From Schistosoma mansoni (taxonomy: Eukaryota > Platyhelminthes > Trematoda > Strigeidida > Schistosomatidae): a stretch of DNA of 64,000 nucleotides. The stretch lies in NCBI RefSeq assembly GCF_000237925.1, contig NC_031502.1, positions 29,277,266 to 29,341,265 on the forward strand, written 5' to 3'. This document shows, piece by piece, positions 1-12,329 of this stretch. The notes beneath the pieces were generated by a model that worked only from the letters and a program-made list of their open reading frames with translations, was not told the DNA's origin and searched no databases. Every line of letters begins with the position of its first letter. The first letter of the stretch is position 1. The position numbers were made by a program, and so were the translations under genes.

Positions 1-3000
1 CTTATAAAGTTAGACAGAACCTAATCCCTAGTTTTACATAAACTAAGTGTAAAAAAAACTGAATGAGAGTGTTATGTAATGGTTCTGCTTAAGAAGTGCA
101 AAAACAGCTATCCCGCCCCGGTAGTTGTGCAGTGCTTCGATGTAGCACTGTTCTCCAGAAGGGGCTACTAGGCTTCATCATGTTCCCATGGCTGGAAGGG
201 GGGAAGTGTAACACTATGAAGGCTGATTTTTTCTTAACACTAAAGTATAAAATTCAAAAGAAAATAGACCTTGTCAATCTTTTGCAAGAAAAATTTATTC
301 AGTCACATTGGATTAAGGAGGATCGATTCACTGATTGACTATTACTTAACTGACAGATTATATATTTTATTCTATAATCCGTAAACGAAAGTTATGTGAT
401 ATTTTATTTTAATCTATTCTACTTACAAGGGCTTACTTCAATATTTGGTAAGTCATAGTAATTTAGTAAACTGTTTCTCAGCATTTAAACTATAGATTAG
501 TCAGTTAACGGGAACAATATTAGATGTGTTGCTAATTCCATGGATTATTAAGTGTAAGGGTACAATAACTATATGAAGATTGCAAAAATCACAAAACAAA
601 CTAACAGTTTATTTGTTCTACTTTTAGACATCTTACTAAATGCATACACAATATTATATTGTGAGATAAAACATTAACCAATACATGTGTAGTAATTTAA
701 GACTATTAATTTTTAGAGTGTAATATATCATGGCAGGTGATTGGTTCAGGTAAATGCTGTAACATATACTTATTATTAGTAAAATTACTAATTTAGGTCT
801 CTTTTCAAAATTCTCATCTTTGTTTTATATCAAAAAACCATAAAAACCGATAAGTAATCGATTATTTAAGATCTCAAATCAAATAAAAATTAGTCGATTC
901 TTCCTCATTGTGTTCGTATTACATTTTTCATAAAAGAGATAGTTGTTGAGCTGAATTTAATGAAAAATTTCTTCCTAACAGATAGAATATACCTCTGTAG
1001 ATTTTCATGTTTTTAAATTTTTCACAATGTATTTTCATCATGTTGTTTTTTAATTAGTAACATTCGAAATGTCTCACATAGAGTTTTTATGTTAATTTCC
1101 ATGTAAGATTTCTCATTTTTAAGAATATATTCTTGTAAAACAATGCAGGACTGTTGTTCTAGTCATGAAATGAGCTTCTGAATTCGGCCATATTGTTACG
1201 TTTTTTTTCTTTGAACAGTGTCATCAGCCAATAGATTGGTCGGGAAACAATTTCGTTGAGGAACCAATTCACTGACAAGTTGATTCTAATATGACTTACA
1301 GTATGGGTTAGACCATCTAAACAGAAAATCTCATGAACTAGACCAATGTTTTCTTGGATTTTTTGTATTGTCTCAGTAAAAATATAACCAAAACTTGCTT
1401 AGCACTTTCTAGAACCTTTATCTTAAAGTACCATCAGTTTATTAGATATTCTGTAAAATAATTCTTAAACATAACTATTTACTTACATTTCAAATCCCAA
1501 ATTTCATCCAGTGACCCAGCCTGTAAAGTTGAACATTTACTCACTAATAGTTTATCTATTTGAAATCATTAAATTAGAAAAGAATAGAACTATGCGAAGC
1601 ACACTAAGAAATGGAGATATTTATTTTCTTCTCTTCAAGACTTATAAACTCTTTTAGTTTAGTTTATATGTGACCGAAGAAGTTACATTTTTATTTGAGC
1701 GGACTACTTAAACTTATTCGGGCGATATATTTGCTCATTTGTTCAGATATCACAAATCGTTACTTTTATTTCCCATTTACAATAACGAAACATGTGTTAA
1801 TCAACCATGTCATTAATTCAAGCCCACTTATTAAAAATTTACAGGATGTTCCCTTGTCCAACACTATACAGGTAGAATGAGTTCACTATAGTACTTTGTA
1901 TAACTTCTTCCTTTTTGTATTCTCTAGAAAAACCCTAGATAGAGTCATTAGAATTTCTGTACATACAGTGGAATGACAACGTTCTACGATATCTTCAGTA
2001 GGCATAAATATATTATACGATCAAAACTGTTTCGAATATAGTACTAATTCTAAAATTTTGCGGCCGAAGGAGAACGGTATTTTATTTTTTCAAAAGAGTC
2101 TTTGAAAGTAAAATTTTTTGAAGTATTTAAAAAAAAATAAAATTCATATTGAAAATCTCTTACTTCTCTACACTAGGTTTTGTTTTGTTTTTTCTTGTCT
2201 AGTACTCCTTCATCAATACACTTTACCCGACTTGAAAGAAGGTAGAACAACATTGAATTGGAAACAGAAATTGTTCATTAGAAAAGAAGTTAAAACAAAA
2301 TGCGCAACTGTAGAAATAAACATCTCTTTTATGCAAATTACAGAATAATTTTTAACACCTTTAGGCTTTGATCAGTTGGTGTAAATTGATTGAAAATCAA
2401 TCACTCAGTATATTTCAGGATTTTACCTCACTGAGCATGTGGTCGTCCATAGTCTATTATCCTAGTACTGAAACCTTTCTACAACATTATATTGTTTATT
2501 TGAAGCTGTCAGTAAGCATTTGTGCTTTGCTATGCTCTAAAGATTCATTCTTTCAATGATGCACTTCTGGGCCATTTTGGTATCAATATTATTAGTTTAA
2601 AGAAATTTTTGTAACTCAATTGACATAATTTATTTCACCTATATCACCATTGTTAAGAAAACCTTTATAAAAAAAACGGGTTGGTTTTTATGAGGTTTGA
2701 ATAAATAAGAACAGAGAGACGACCTTGAATACAATCTGCTTAATCATAAAATCAAATTAACAATTTCGTCCTACTCTCTCTATTGTTAACAAATGAATAA
2801 TAGATTCAATAAAAAAATAACAATAATGAGTTCATTTTTTTATGCCGCTATCTAAGATCTTCGATTGTTTTATTTTCTACAAAATAAACAGAGAAAAAGG
2901 AGTAGCTCAATGATTATCTGTTTTTAATGTTTGACTTCTTTATCGTACGTGGTAAAATGCGGGTCTATTATATACACATAAACCAATAAATGCATATCAC

Positions 3001-3540
3001 TAATAACAGTAACATACTTAGATTCCTTTTAACAAAAAATAATAATAAATTATTGACTGTAAATCATTGTGTCATTATTATTATTCAACTATGCATATCA
3101 ATCCATTTTTTAAAGCTTATGCCATCTTTATAATAGAAATTGTCTTTTCTTTCAGGTAACATATAAAGAACTTACGTTATTGAGTGGGTGGATGAATCTT
3201 TGAATTTTAATTTTTTTGTTTTTTTTTTTTAAATTTCGACTCTAGATTCAGTCGGTCTTGATTTATTTTTCCGTTGACCTTAACAAGAAAAAAATAGTTT
3301 TTATTTTCATTCTTGGAATTTTGTTAAAAGTAAATTATCTAGCATAACTACAAATCATATGGATATCTAGGCGCTTATCGGTAATGACAATGATGACGAA
3401 ACTAATTATCTAGATATGGGTGTCCTGTTCAATGAGATTTTATCACAGATCCTGATCTCGCTATCTTGAATTAGCTATCATGATTGTAGACGAAAAAGAG
3501 ACATTTCCATGTCCTATAGAATAAATAAGTTGTGGCTAGC
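1..3540. other. intergenic, mostly unassigned AT-rich DNA
   Basis: No coding exon can be supported here: the open frames are short, low in complexity and unlike any family I recognise. Bases about 105-215 form a GC-richer patch in very AT-rich surroundings, which looks like a fragment of a dispersed repeat, but I cannot name its family. The rest is unique-looking AT-rich sequence with homopolymer runs. Confidence 0.5.
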
Positions 3541-4640
3541 AGAACGTGGATGGAAGCAAAATCCAACTCGAATTTCCACGTAGTGCCCCCTAGGTAGTAG
3601 GTGCCATTTTCCCCACAAGCTGACGTAAGCCGCTAAGTAGAGACTGGACTGACCAACCACTCTACCAAGATGGAGATCGGACTAATCACTCACTCTTTTA
3701 TTTCTGATTAATTCAAGGAGAGAGGTTAAGTTTCAATTAAAAGCTTGGTTATTGTGGTGAAGAAAAATTTCGTTTTAGTACCTAGCTGGATTTTATCTGA
3801 GAGGGCCTATCAGGTCTGAAAAGGGCGGGCAAAAGCGGAAGCCATGAACTGTGTACAACCAATACATGGGGGTCTACACTAGCATTGCTTGTGGTATGAG
3901 CGTGATAAGAGCATTTTGTCCATCACGACTCATATTCGGATTGATTTGTGTACTTGATATTCATTCAGTGTTTAGAAACCTCTAGGCTACAGTCTGGGGG
4001 TGATAACATATATACCTATGTGTATACTACGGAATATATGGGCCTCGGCCTGTAACGCGCACGTGCAAGCGGTAACTTTTGTGCCTATATATACTCATGG
4101 GATGCGTGGACCTTTCTATCAAATTTTATAATTGCATTTAATGTATACTAACGACCGTACCCATTCTATCCATATACGTGTATCACTGCGATGTACAGTC
4201 TCCAATGAGCATTTAATACGCACATATATACGGCATACTTGGGAGAGAGTTTGACGTTCTCCACTGGTGCACTCATCAAAAGCTCATCAGCGCTTTTTGT
4301 ATGCATAAAAATTTCCGAAAGTGAAGGGAGCATGTAGACTATAACGTGTCCGTCTGTACAACAGAAATGTGTGGGCTGTACAGTGTCCACCTGCACTATA
4401 AATATCGAAACCTCTAATTACACACGAGAACTGCAGAATGAACTGTTACGAATCCGTTTACTCTACTTTATCCAGTGCTCTAGTTTCATTCTTTACAAGG
4501 CTCTTTTTATCACGAAGAGCCAAAAGACTTTTCCTACTTCATTGGGTGGGAATACTAATACTAGCGGAACGCGTGTTTCATTATGTACAGAACTTGTGAG
4601 TTGAATTTCAGCAATGACACAGCTTAGACTCATGTATTAC
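3540..4640. repeat. compositionally distinct segment, family unassigned
   Basis: This kilobase is clearly richer in G and C than its flanks, with several CpG-containing stretches near 3570-3640 and 4035-4075. No long frame resembles a known protein. The shift in composition is seen directly; that it is an inserted repeat is inference. I could not find matching terminal repeats, so no element class is assigned. Confidence 0.3.
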
Positions 4641-4946
4641 CATCTCGTTACACATTAATGGATCAGTTTCCAAAGTTAGAGCGCAGAAATGATCTCTACT
4701 CAGGGATAGTGAAGTATAAATTACTTATCAATTTCTATTGTGATGTGATGCTCGCACGACTGAGTGTATTTATCAGGTTTTATGCAGAAATAGAATAAAT
4801 TTGCATTATATTATTAAGGAATCTGATTAGTTTCTAAGTTATTCATATCAGATCTATAGTGTTCAGGGCAAAATCTAAACAGTTTATGTAACTAATTACA
4901 TTTAACAATATGAAGTATACCATAGTGATAAGAATTTACCGAATAC

Positions 4947-5021
4947 TTACTTACGAATGTTACCCCTCGTGGAGGAGCATAGGCCGCCTACCAGCATTCT
5001 CCATCCAACTCTGTCCTGGGC
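4947..5021 (-). mobile_element. LINE 3' coding end fragment (endonuclease/RT-type)
   Basis: Read on the minus strand, these 75 bases encode 24 residues and a stop. The peptide contains DRVGWRMLVGGLCSSTRGN. This is the characteristic C-terminal tail of non-LTR retrotransposon polyproteins of the RTE/CR1-like kind found in trematodes (established family knowledge; subfamily not resolved). No reverse transcriptase domain is recognisable upstream, so this is a strongly 5'-truncated LINE copy, the usual product of incomplete target-primed reverse transcription. Confidence 0.75.
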
Positions 5022-6570
5022 AATTTACTGAATACATCAAACCAATTTCATTTTATTACTCCTTCACTACTTCTAAGTGAACTCTTCTAGTAGAAAAGCT
5101 TACAATTCACTATGTTTTACCTAACAGACGATAGTTAATGCACTTAGGAATCGTAATTTTGCAAAAATCACTCTATTAAAATTAGTCTTCAGTGTGATAG
5201 ACAGACGATTTTAATCTCATACTATACCTAATTTAGATCATTTTTTAGTGAATATTCTATGAGTAACAGAGCATTTCAGCTGAATGAAGGAAAACAAAGA
5301 TGAAAATCAAATAAAATGGGGAATTTTTCTTTTCAATTAACTTCAGCCGTCAGGTTTAAAATGTAGTTTGACGCGAAACAGTATTCAACCAAAAATATGC
5401 ACCCATTGAAAAGAAACAGATTATGTTAAGTGGATCGCCAACCAACCACTGATTCACATTAGCAACAAACAGCCTAACGCTTGCTAAGAAATCAAACTGT
5501 TTAGACAGTCCATATGATCGTATGGTTTCTATAAACTAATGACACATCACACTGAACATGCAACTCACACAAGTTTATCAACCCTTAAATTTTTAATTAG
5601 AGTAAAATATCTCTACATAAGTCCTTGAAATAAAATTAAAATTCTGCACTTGAGACAGGGAAGTTTTGAATGAATGAACATGTTAAAATGTATATTTGAC
5701 GTCCATATTATAAAAAATGTAACAACAAGTGAGTAGTTGTATTTTAAATTTCATGGTACTGTTGTATGATTAGTTCCTCTTGGAAAATTGAATATGTTCA
5801 TATATATCTCCAATACCACTAATAATAAAACTACTATCATAATCACAGCTACGGTAAAATCTATGATAAGGATCATGGCAATCTCAATTTGCAAGATTCT
5901 TGGACGTGATTCATTTCATCGACCAAATTGATTAGATAATAATCAAATAATTATTCAACTCGATGATTAACTATATTGAATATCTGTTACATTTTAGTTA
6001 ACTAATAAATAATAAAAAGAACTCCATATACTTCGAAACAGTAGCAGTTTAATTTATTCGCTAGCTTCATCTTACTTCTTTCATGATGATGCAAATATGT
6101 TGTTCCATATAACTAGTTGTTTTATTCACCAGTAAAGGATTCGTGTTACTAGTAAGTGACATGTCGTCATATTCGTATGCTTACAACTTGGTCGCAAGTA
6201 CTTGCTCTTTTACAAACCGGACATTTAACTTAAAATAGTAAATCCGTGCATTGTTTAATGATTTACTCTACAAGTATGAAATATCCTTATGAGAAATGAT
6301 GGGAAGGTTTTTGTCAAGGTTGTCCAAAAGCAAAAGTTATTTGCGATTATGTATATGAACAGCATAATATGAATTATTTGCTCTTGTTATTGTTTCTGGT
6401 TGTTCAATATCAAAGTGCGGACGATGGCAAATGATTCTAATCCGACACTGGATCTTACATAACCAGATAGATCAATAGGTAATACAGGATGACAATCCAA
6501 ATATAGCTTACAACTAAAGTTTAGCGTTTAGTTATTGATGGATTTTCCATTAACTATATAGTTCGAATTA
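5022..6570. other. intergenic, nothing recognised
   Basis: AT-rich sequence without supportable exons, RNA genes or identifiable repeats. Confidence 0.5.
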
Positions 6571-6574
6571 TGAA

Positions 6575-6895
6575 CTTATTTAAGCTAGACCGCCAGTGAA
6601 AGTCTGGAAGCCGTGATCACTAGAGTTTAACCATATAGGATGTAAGATAGTTATCCGTTGTAAGGAATGGATGAGCATCGCTCAGTATTGTAAAATGACT
6701 GAAGTTAAACATGTAGACCGCTGGATCCCGGTTTAGCGGTTTGGAGATTAAGCGTTCCTCACGAAACCTGAAGTCTTGGATTCGCCTCCGTGGTACAGGA
6801 TCATGAATGTGTACTATTGAGTGACAAAACGGCAGTCTAAAGCCTTCGGGTTTTCAGTAGTGATCTAGCTGAGGTCAGCTTGTGATTTGAACAGC
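6575..6895 (+). repeat. degenerate hammerhead SINE copy
   Basis: The segment follows the order of the better copies at 11966 and 45965. It starts with a left-arm remnant (aagctagaccgccagtg), continues with a tRNA-like stretch ending in a degenerate B-box (tcttggattcgcc, about 6775-6787), then a decayed ribozyme region (aaaacggcagtc) and a right-arm remnant (gggttttcagtagtg). The hammerhead core is no longer intact, so it is an old copy. Confidence 0.6.
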
Positions 6896-7474
6896 GAAAA
6901 TTTCACAATCTCTAAAAGTCCCCTTATAGCAACCTGGATAATTCTTTTGGATGTCAAGTATTTTATGGATTTTATAGTTGTAATGTACAGTACACACCTA
7001 GCAAACATCTTTAAAAAACGAAACAACTCTTAACACAAACAATAGTTTTATCTTAGATCACATCCATATTGATGAATTTTCATTAACTGAAAATGATAAA
7101 ATTAGTCCATTAAGAATTCGGTCCAAACTCGTCATTCAGTTTGTTAGAGACTACAAAGTTCAATCAAAATTCAGGAGTTTTAAGTTTAGTGATGGGATGT
7201 ATTTTCTCAGAGATTACGTCTTAAGAGACTTTAATAATAAGTCTTCGAAGTCAAATGAACAACTACTGATGAATACTGGTAAGATGCTTTCTGTATGAGT
7301 AAAATGTTGTTTTGTGAATAAGTTAAATCAACAGGTTTAATATCTCATTTCAATTCGATAACTCCCCAACAACTTATTTCACTTCCAATTACTATTTATA
7401 AACGAGTAGAAGTTATGACTGATAACCTTATCACTGAATAATAAGTATCTCTCTTCATCACTGCTACTATAGTA

Positions 7475-7800
7475 AACAAGAACACCAGTGGGGACAATCG
7501 AATGTGTTGAAGCACCAAAATTACAGACCATCTCACTCAAATCTGATAACTATACAGTAAACAGTTAATTTGCAAAATAACAATCAATTGTCTCAATCTT
7601 GACTGCTTCTTCTGCAAATATCAGTCCATCTTCTCTGATTTCATTGTTCATGCATTTTCATACCGATTGCGCTTCGTTCCTATTCTTTCCTTATCGATCT
7701 TCTGCCAAAATACATTCTATGCCTGACCATCACCATATACTACTTATGTGGATATAAGAAACCCACACCACATTACTATCGTTGCTAATCAGTAGTAAGC
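7475..7800 (+). repeat. dispersed repeat R1, copy 1
   Basis: It begins near the shared motif gagaacacaagtggggacaa (here with a few changes) and continues through shared stretches such as acagaccatct, caatcaattgtctcaa and cttgactg. The same order recurs at 28535-28830, and the first part at 48210-48275, all in one orientation. The family is not identified from sequence alone; it resembles the non-coding end of a retroelement. Confidence 0.55.
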
Positions 7801-8910
7801 TGAACACTATCGTCTCAAAGTAACATACAGAATTCCACAGCTACAGTAATTCTAAAGTTATTCACTTTTTGTTCGTCCAACGATAAATAATCATTTTCGT
7901 TTGTTTGAATACTGACCTTGTAAATAACTCCATGCCTAGTTTATATATTTATCTATACCTACATCAGATAAAATTGAATGTATTCATTAAAAACACTTCA
8001 ATTATTTTGTTTAAATAAACAGGTACAATCAGTTAACAGAGAAACACTCAAGATTGCCAATTGAAGAGAACAATTTGAATTGTTTAGTAAACTTCGGACT
8101 CACATTCATTATTATTATTATCACCATTGTGTGCATGAAAGTAAACAGTTGAACAAACTATTAGTTTACACCACCTTTGAACAACTTTCATATGTATTTA
8201 CAAATGCCAGTATTTACTGGATTTACGTAAAGTGTTTTTGATATAAAACCATGCCTGTTATATATTGTTAACATGTTTATTGTGTATGTTTTTCTGGTTA
8301 ACCAAAACTTGTATTGATATTTAATTGTTGTTTTACTGACATCGAATCATCCACTTGTTGATTGACTAATTGTTTGTTTGTGTGAATGCATCTCGAAAAT
8401 ATGTACATAGTAATTTTGTTGGTGTACTACATTATATATTACTATTATTGATATGAAAACATACAGCACATAAAAAATTTAAACTTTGCTTAAGTCAACC
8501 TCTGATCAGAATAGTTTCAGAGCATTTTAGTGACACACAAATCAGTGAACTATGCCAGATTACCCAGTTATAATATTCACAAAAAAAACACATAGTGATT
8601 CGTAATGACTTGTAAAAACTATTTTTAAATTGGAAGACACACGAATTGAAATCAGTGATGCTTCACTGTAGATATTTTGATCAGTTATATGAATAGATCA
8701 TGAAGTGCAATTACACTAATGACTTTAAGTATTTAGTAACTAGTAACCCCCTTACCTGAACAGCGGAACAAACGAAGGCCTCACGTTTTTTAAAACGTAA
8801 TTTTACACAAAAAGCAAGCAATATTTTTGTATAAAACCACAAAATCTTTTTTTTAGAATGAGTGCCTAACATGGTAAAAATCTATAAGCATTTACAAAGT
8901 TGAACACACA

Positions 8911-8930
8911 ATATATATATATATATATAT
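8911..8930. repeat. (AT)n microsatellite
   Basis: Twenty bases of perfect AT dinucleotide repeat, directly visible. Confidence 0.9.
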
Positions 8931-9768
8931 TCTTGAGAAGAGTTCCATTACAAGTCCAGTTATTTTTGTTTTAAATGACACTTCAGGTCTTTTTTACATT
9001 GTTACGTCAATATACTATAATTAACTGATATTTCTAGGTCAAATTATCTACACACCATATTACTTTAAGATTAGTTGCTAAAATTTGATTAACTTCAATT
9101 GCTACGTCAAAAAGTTGACACTTTCACTTTGTTAAAATACAAATAGCTGTGTAGTTTTTGTTTAGTTCGGTTCAATATTCTTTTATGAAAAATGAAATTG
9201 AAATGTAGCTCATCTTTGAATATCATAAGCTTTTCTGTAGATTTCATAGTTTGAATAACAGCTGTCACGTTATCCTAGGACTTAGACAGAAACAAGCTGT
9301 TGGATTAGCAGAACATCTTCCTTTATTATTATATCCAAAACTCCAGTCTACATGGCAGTGAAGCACTCCAGAAAGATCCATCTTTATAGTTACGACTAGT
9401 CCAAATACGTCCGTATGTCGTTTTTACAAGCATAATCTTGATAATTATGTATACCAACAGTTTTAAACCAGAGTTTTACAATTGCTCCAGATGAACTTGT
9501 AGTATCCAATAATCCTGTTTAAGTTTTAAAAGACAGATTCCCTTTTCTAACTTTACTGGAAGCGCCTCTACTTTTTGAAAAATGTGGGCAGACTTTCCCT
9601 AGAAGAGATTATAAATGCATGGTTGCACGAGAGCAAAGACGATATATTATGTAGTTTGATTGAGGACGATAATTAAAACCTTGGGTAAGTGGTTCCTTAA
9701 GTGATTACAAACTGTTTTCTAAAACATGCATAATGAACCACACAACAAATTTACTTAATCAGAAGGCG

Positions 9769-9855
9769 TTTTGTGGAGATTTTAGTAATTTTATAGTTAA
9801 ACTCATGAGTCGATTGAAGCTAGACCACCATGGAAAATCTGGAAGCACTGGAAGG
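9769..9855 (+). repeat. hammerhead SINE, left-end fragment
   Basis: It matches the first ~85 bases of the element at 11966: the ttttgtggagattttagtaa start and the gaccaccatggaaaatctgg arm motif. The copy stops before the tRNA-like part, so it is a truncated copy carrying only the left arm. Confidence 0.75.
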
Positions 9856-10524
9856 GAATACGAAAAATCTATCTTCTTCTTCTACAGAGTAGTGTTTTGT
9901 TTAATAGTACAGTTAACCAACAATCCCGTTTTACTTCTAACTGTGATTTATGTAAATAAGCTTGTAAATACACTGCCTCGCTTTTTATATATTGTAATTA
10001 CAAAGCATTTATTTACAATTCATTGAATCATATCAGTGAAAAAACCCAAGGTTTTCAATCCAAATTGTTATAGAGACGAGGAAAAGAAAGAAACACTGAA
10101 TTCATTCAGTCACTTCAGTGTTACAAAACTTAAGTTGAGTGAAAACTAGGGATTGAATTTGAGAAAAAACAGTTTATAAAAATGGAAACATTTATCATAT
10201 AACTGAAATTTGATATAAACAGTATAATTGATACATTAAATAATGATAATTTGAATATAAGTAAGCAATTATTACAAGTTTGTGTATCAATCTTATTTCT
10301 CAATACAATAAATATCCGCTATTTCAGTTTGAGACAGCATCAAAATTAAACTCATGTAATTTGTTTTTACTGGGATATAAATGATATCATTCCATTTATT
10401 ATCTATTTAACAGTCGATAAATGAATGACTGTGAACTAGTTAGTCTCAATTCAGTGAAATTTGAAAAGCTTCTAAAAAGTAAAGCAATTTAGGGAGCATC
10501 AATTCCATCAAGATTACAGGTACA

Positions 10525-10725
10525 TTTTGCTGACGGGTGCCAAATAACACGAAATCTGGGTCCAGGGTTTCGTGTCAACTACCTCCAATCATTATCTTAT
10601 CTCACGCACGCAATGTCGAGTCACTTAGACTGGTGGCTACATTGCAACTTGGCCGATAGGATTCGATCTGCACTAAGAAGGATCTGACACACATGACACT
10701 AATCACCACACAGTTATCAATCAAT
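10525..10725 (+). repeat. repeat with hammerhead-like motif (second type)
   Basis: At 10529-10563 the order CTGACGG, a GTG/CAC stem with a short loop, GAAA, then GGTCC follows the schistosome hammerhead layout. The final A of the canonical CUGANGA box is G here, so cleavage activity is doubtful. The next ~150 bases are GC-richer than the surroundings and look like the body of a dispersed repeat. The tail differs from that of the elements at 12 and 46 kb, so this is a separate subfamily. Confidence 0.5.
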
Positions 10726-11510
10726 TGTAAACGTCATACAGTCTATACTGCTAACTGACACGATTAACCGAAATATTCTTACAATAATCAACAATATTTA
10801 GTCAACCAATAGCCAAAAAGTCGTTTAAACTAAGTAATAATTGTAATAACACTTATGTAGACTTATTCCAAACGTTTCTAGAGTGAAGTAGTTGCCGATC
10901 AATTATATTGAGTGATGGTCATGCTAAATTATGAAGAGACTGAAATCAAATGTGATTATTTTTACTCTATTCTGTCTGTATTTCTTAGTCTTATTTTGCT
11001 CTCCATAAACACTGAAGGCATTAATTATGATTTCATTTTCGATGAGAAAGTCACACCACTCAGAAAACATACACCAGAATCCAAATATCTACTCAAATAT
11101 CTGCCAACTTTTTAATGGTTCTATAATTAGTATCAGTTCATGATGAAAAGTAACATCGAGCTTGAATTAAATCATATTTACTTTAAGGTTAACTTTTTGT
11201 TAATTCAAATAAAACTCAGTAGAAATATAAATCGTCAACATACGAAACGGATTTAAGTTATACCCTATTGGTTTTTACGCAAAATTTAAGGCGCGATGAA
11301 GGATAGCTTGGATCTTATAAGGAGCTAAGTAAAACCTACCAATATTTGGCCACCAAGACGCTCAAAACTGATGAACATAAAAACACTAAATAATAGGGAC
11401 TATGATTTATGAATTACGAAGGTAAGTTAAAAAGATTTGATATTTTAAATTAAAGAACTCACTGTATAAATACTCATCCAAGGCACTCTTCCACTCGATT
11501 TCTAATCGTT

Positions 11511-11600
11511 ACTCCTAACACCTGACCCAAACTTATAAACCTAACCTTAATACCTAACTCTAAAGCTCAATACAATTCTTAATCCAAACCTAAATAGCTT
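11511..11600 (+). repeat. degenerate CCTAAC-like tract
   Basis: Repeated variants of CCTAAC (cctaacacc, cctaacctt, cctaactct) resemble the CCCTAA strand of the telomeric hexamer with heavy decay. A similar tract lies at 59775-59830. They could equally be internal arrays of a dispersed repeat. Confidence 0.45.
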
Positions 11601-11965
11601 TACTCGCATTTCCATTGGCTAAAAATTGTCCCTACTTCCTTAGGGTCATTTCATGAATCCCTGAAGGTCATCAGTAAAGTACACTTACCCAGAAAATCCT
11701 GCTTCGATGAGAGAAGCCATATACGTAAAAACTATGATGGCCACTCATTATTTCTACTAGAAATAATTTGAAACTCTGATCTAAACAGTGTTATTAGAAT
11801 CTACAATTGGTAAATTTTATTATATAGATATCCACGTCAATACAAATAACTCCAGAAATAATTTTAAACTATTCCAAAAGTTTTAAAAACAAGTTCAAGG
11901 CAAATTGTGGCCCAAATAAATTATGACTTACTTATTTTAAACAAATATAAAATTATCAGAAAGGG

Positions 11966-12328
11966 GTTTTGTGGAGATTTTAGTAATTTTATAGTTGAAT
12001 TCATCAATCAATTTAAGCTAGACCACTATGGAAAACCTGGAAGCATTGGACGACCGTTTCGCCTTATTGTGGGGCTCCTCAGCAGTACGCATACACGATT
12101 ACGCTCATGAATTGGTTGAAGCTGAACATTGACACCGTTGGATGACGGTTCAGTAGTATAAAGGTTAAGCGTTCGCTCTCGAGAAAGATATGTCCTGGAT
12201 TCGTGTCTCGAGAGGCGGGGTCGTGGATACCAATTGCTGAGGAGTTCAGTACTATGATGAAACGGCCGTCCAGTGATTCTAAGTTTTCCATGGTGGTCTA
12301 TCTTCAACTGACTTATGAATTCAACTAT
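11966..12328 (+). mobile_element. hammerhead SINE with inverted-repeat ends (copy A)
   Basis: A tRNA-derived, Smalpha-like SINE. The centre carries an A-box-like stretch (about 12143-12168) and a degenerate B-box (gattcgtgtctcg, about 12198). The right arm (about 12216-12328) holds CTGAGGA and GAAAC boxes of a hammerhead, with a weakened stem II. The left arm (about 11991-12100) is a reverse complement of the right arm over roughly 110 bases and holds a hammerhead on the minus strand. The ends show the same motif in opposite orientation (atagttgaattcat and atgaattcaactat). Transcription by RNA polymerase III is inferred from the boxes. Confidence 0.8.
12043..12088 (-). ncRNA. predicted minimal type I hammerhead ribozyme
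   Basis: Read on the minus strand: stem I (GTACTG with CAATGC, one mismatch), the invariant CTGAGGA box, stem II (GCC/GGC closing a 9-base loop), GAAA, a short CGGTCG stem III, and GTC at the expected cleavage site (between 12049 and 12048). All conserved core positions of the schistosome hammerhead are present. Compared with the GTCCC/GGGAC stem II I expect in this family, the change to GCC/GGC keeps pairing. Activity is predicted, not shown. Confidence 0.55.
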
Positions 12329-12329
12329 A

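Noticed and set aside
4371-4604. 77-codon plus-strand frame and a 7-bp hairpin at 4499-4521 resembling a histone 3' stem-loop
   Set aside because: The stem is 7 bp with a 9-base loop rather than 6 bp with a 4-base loop, no histone coding sequence is nearby, and the frame has no family resemblance.
12026-12307. Two overlapping minus-strand open frames of 70-93 codons, with a near copy at 46079-46291
   Set aside because: They lie inside the hammerhead SINE copies and are the antisense reading of its arms and tRNA-like centre. Such frames recur wherever the repeat occurs and are not genes.
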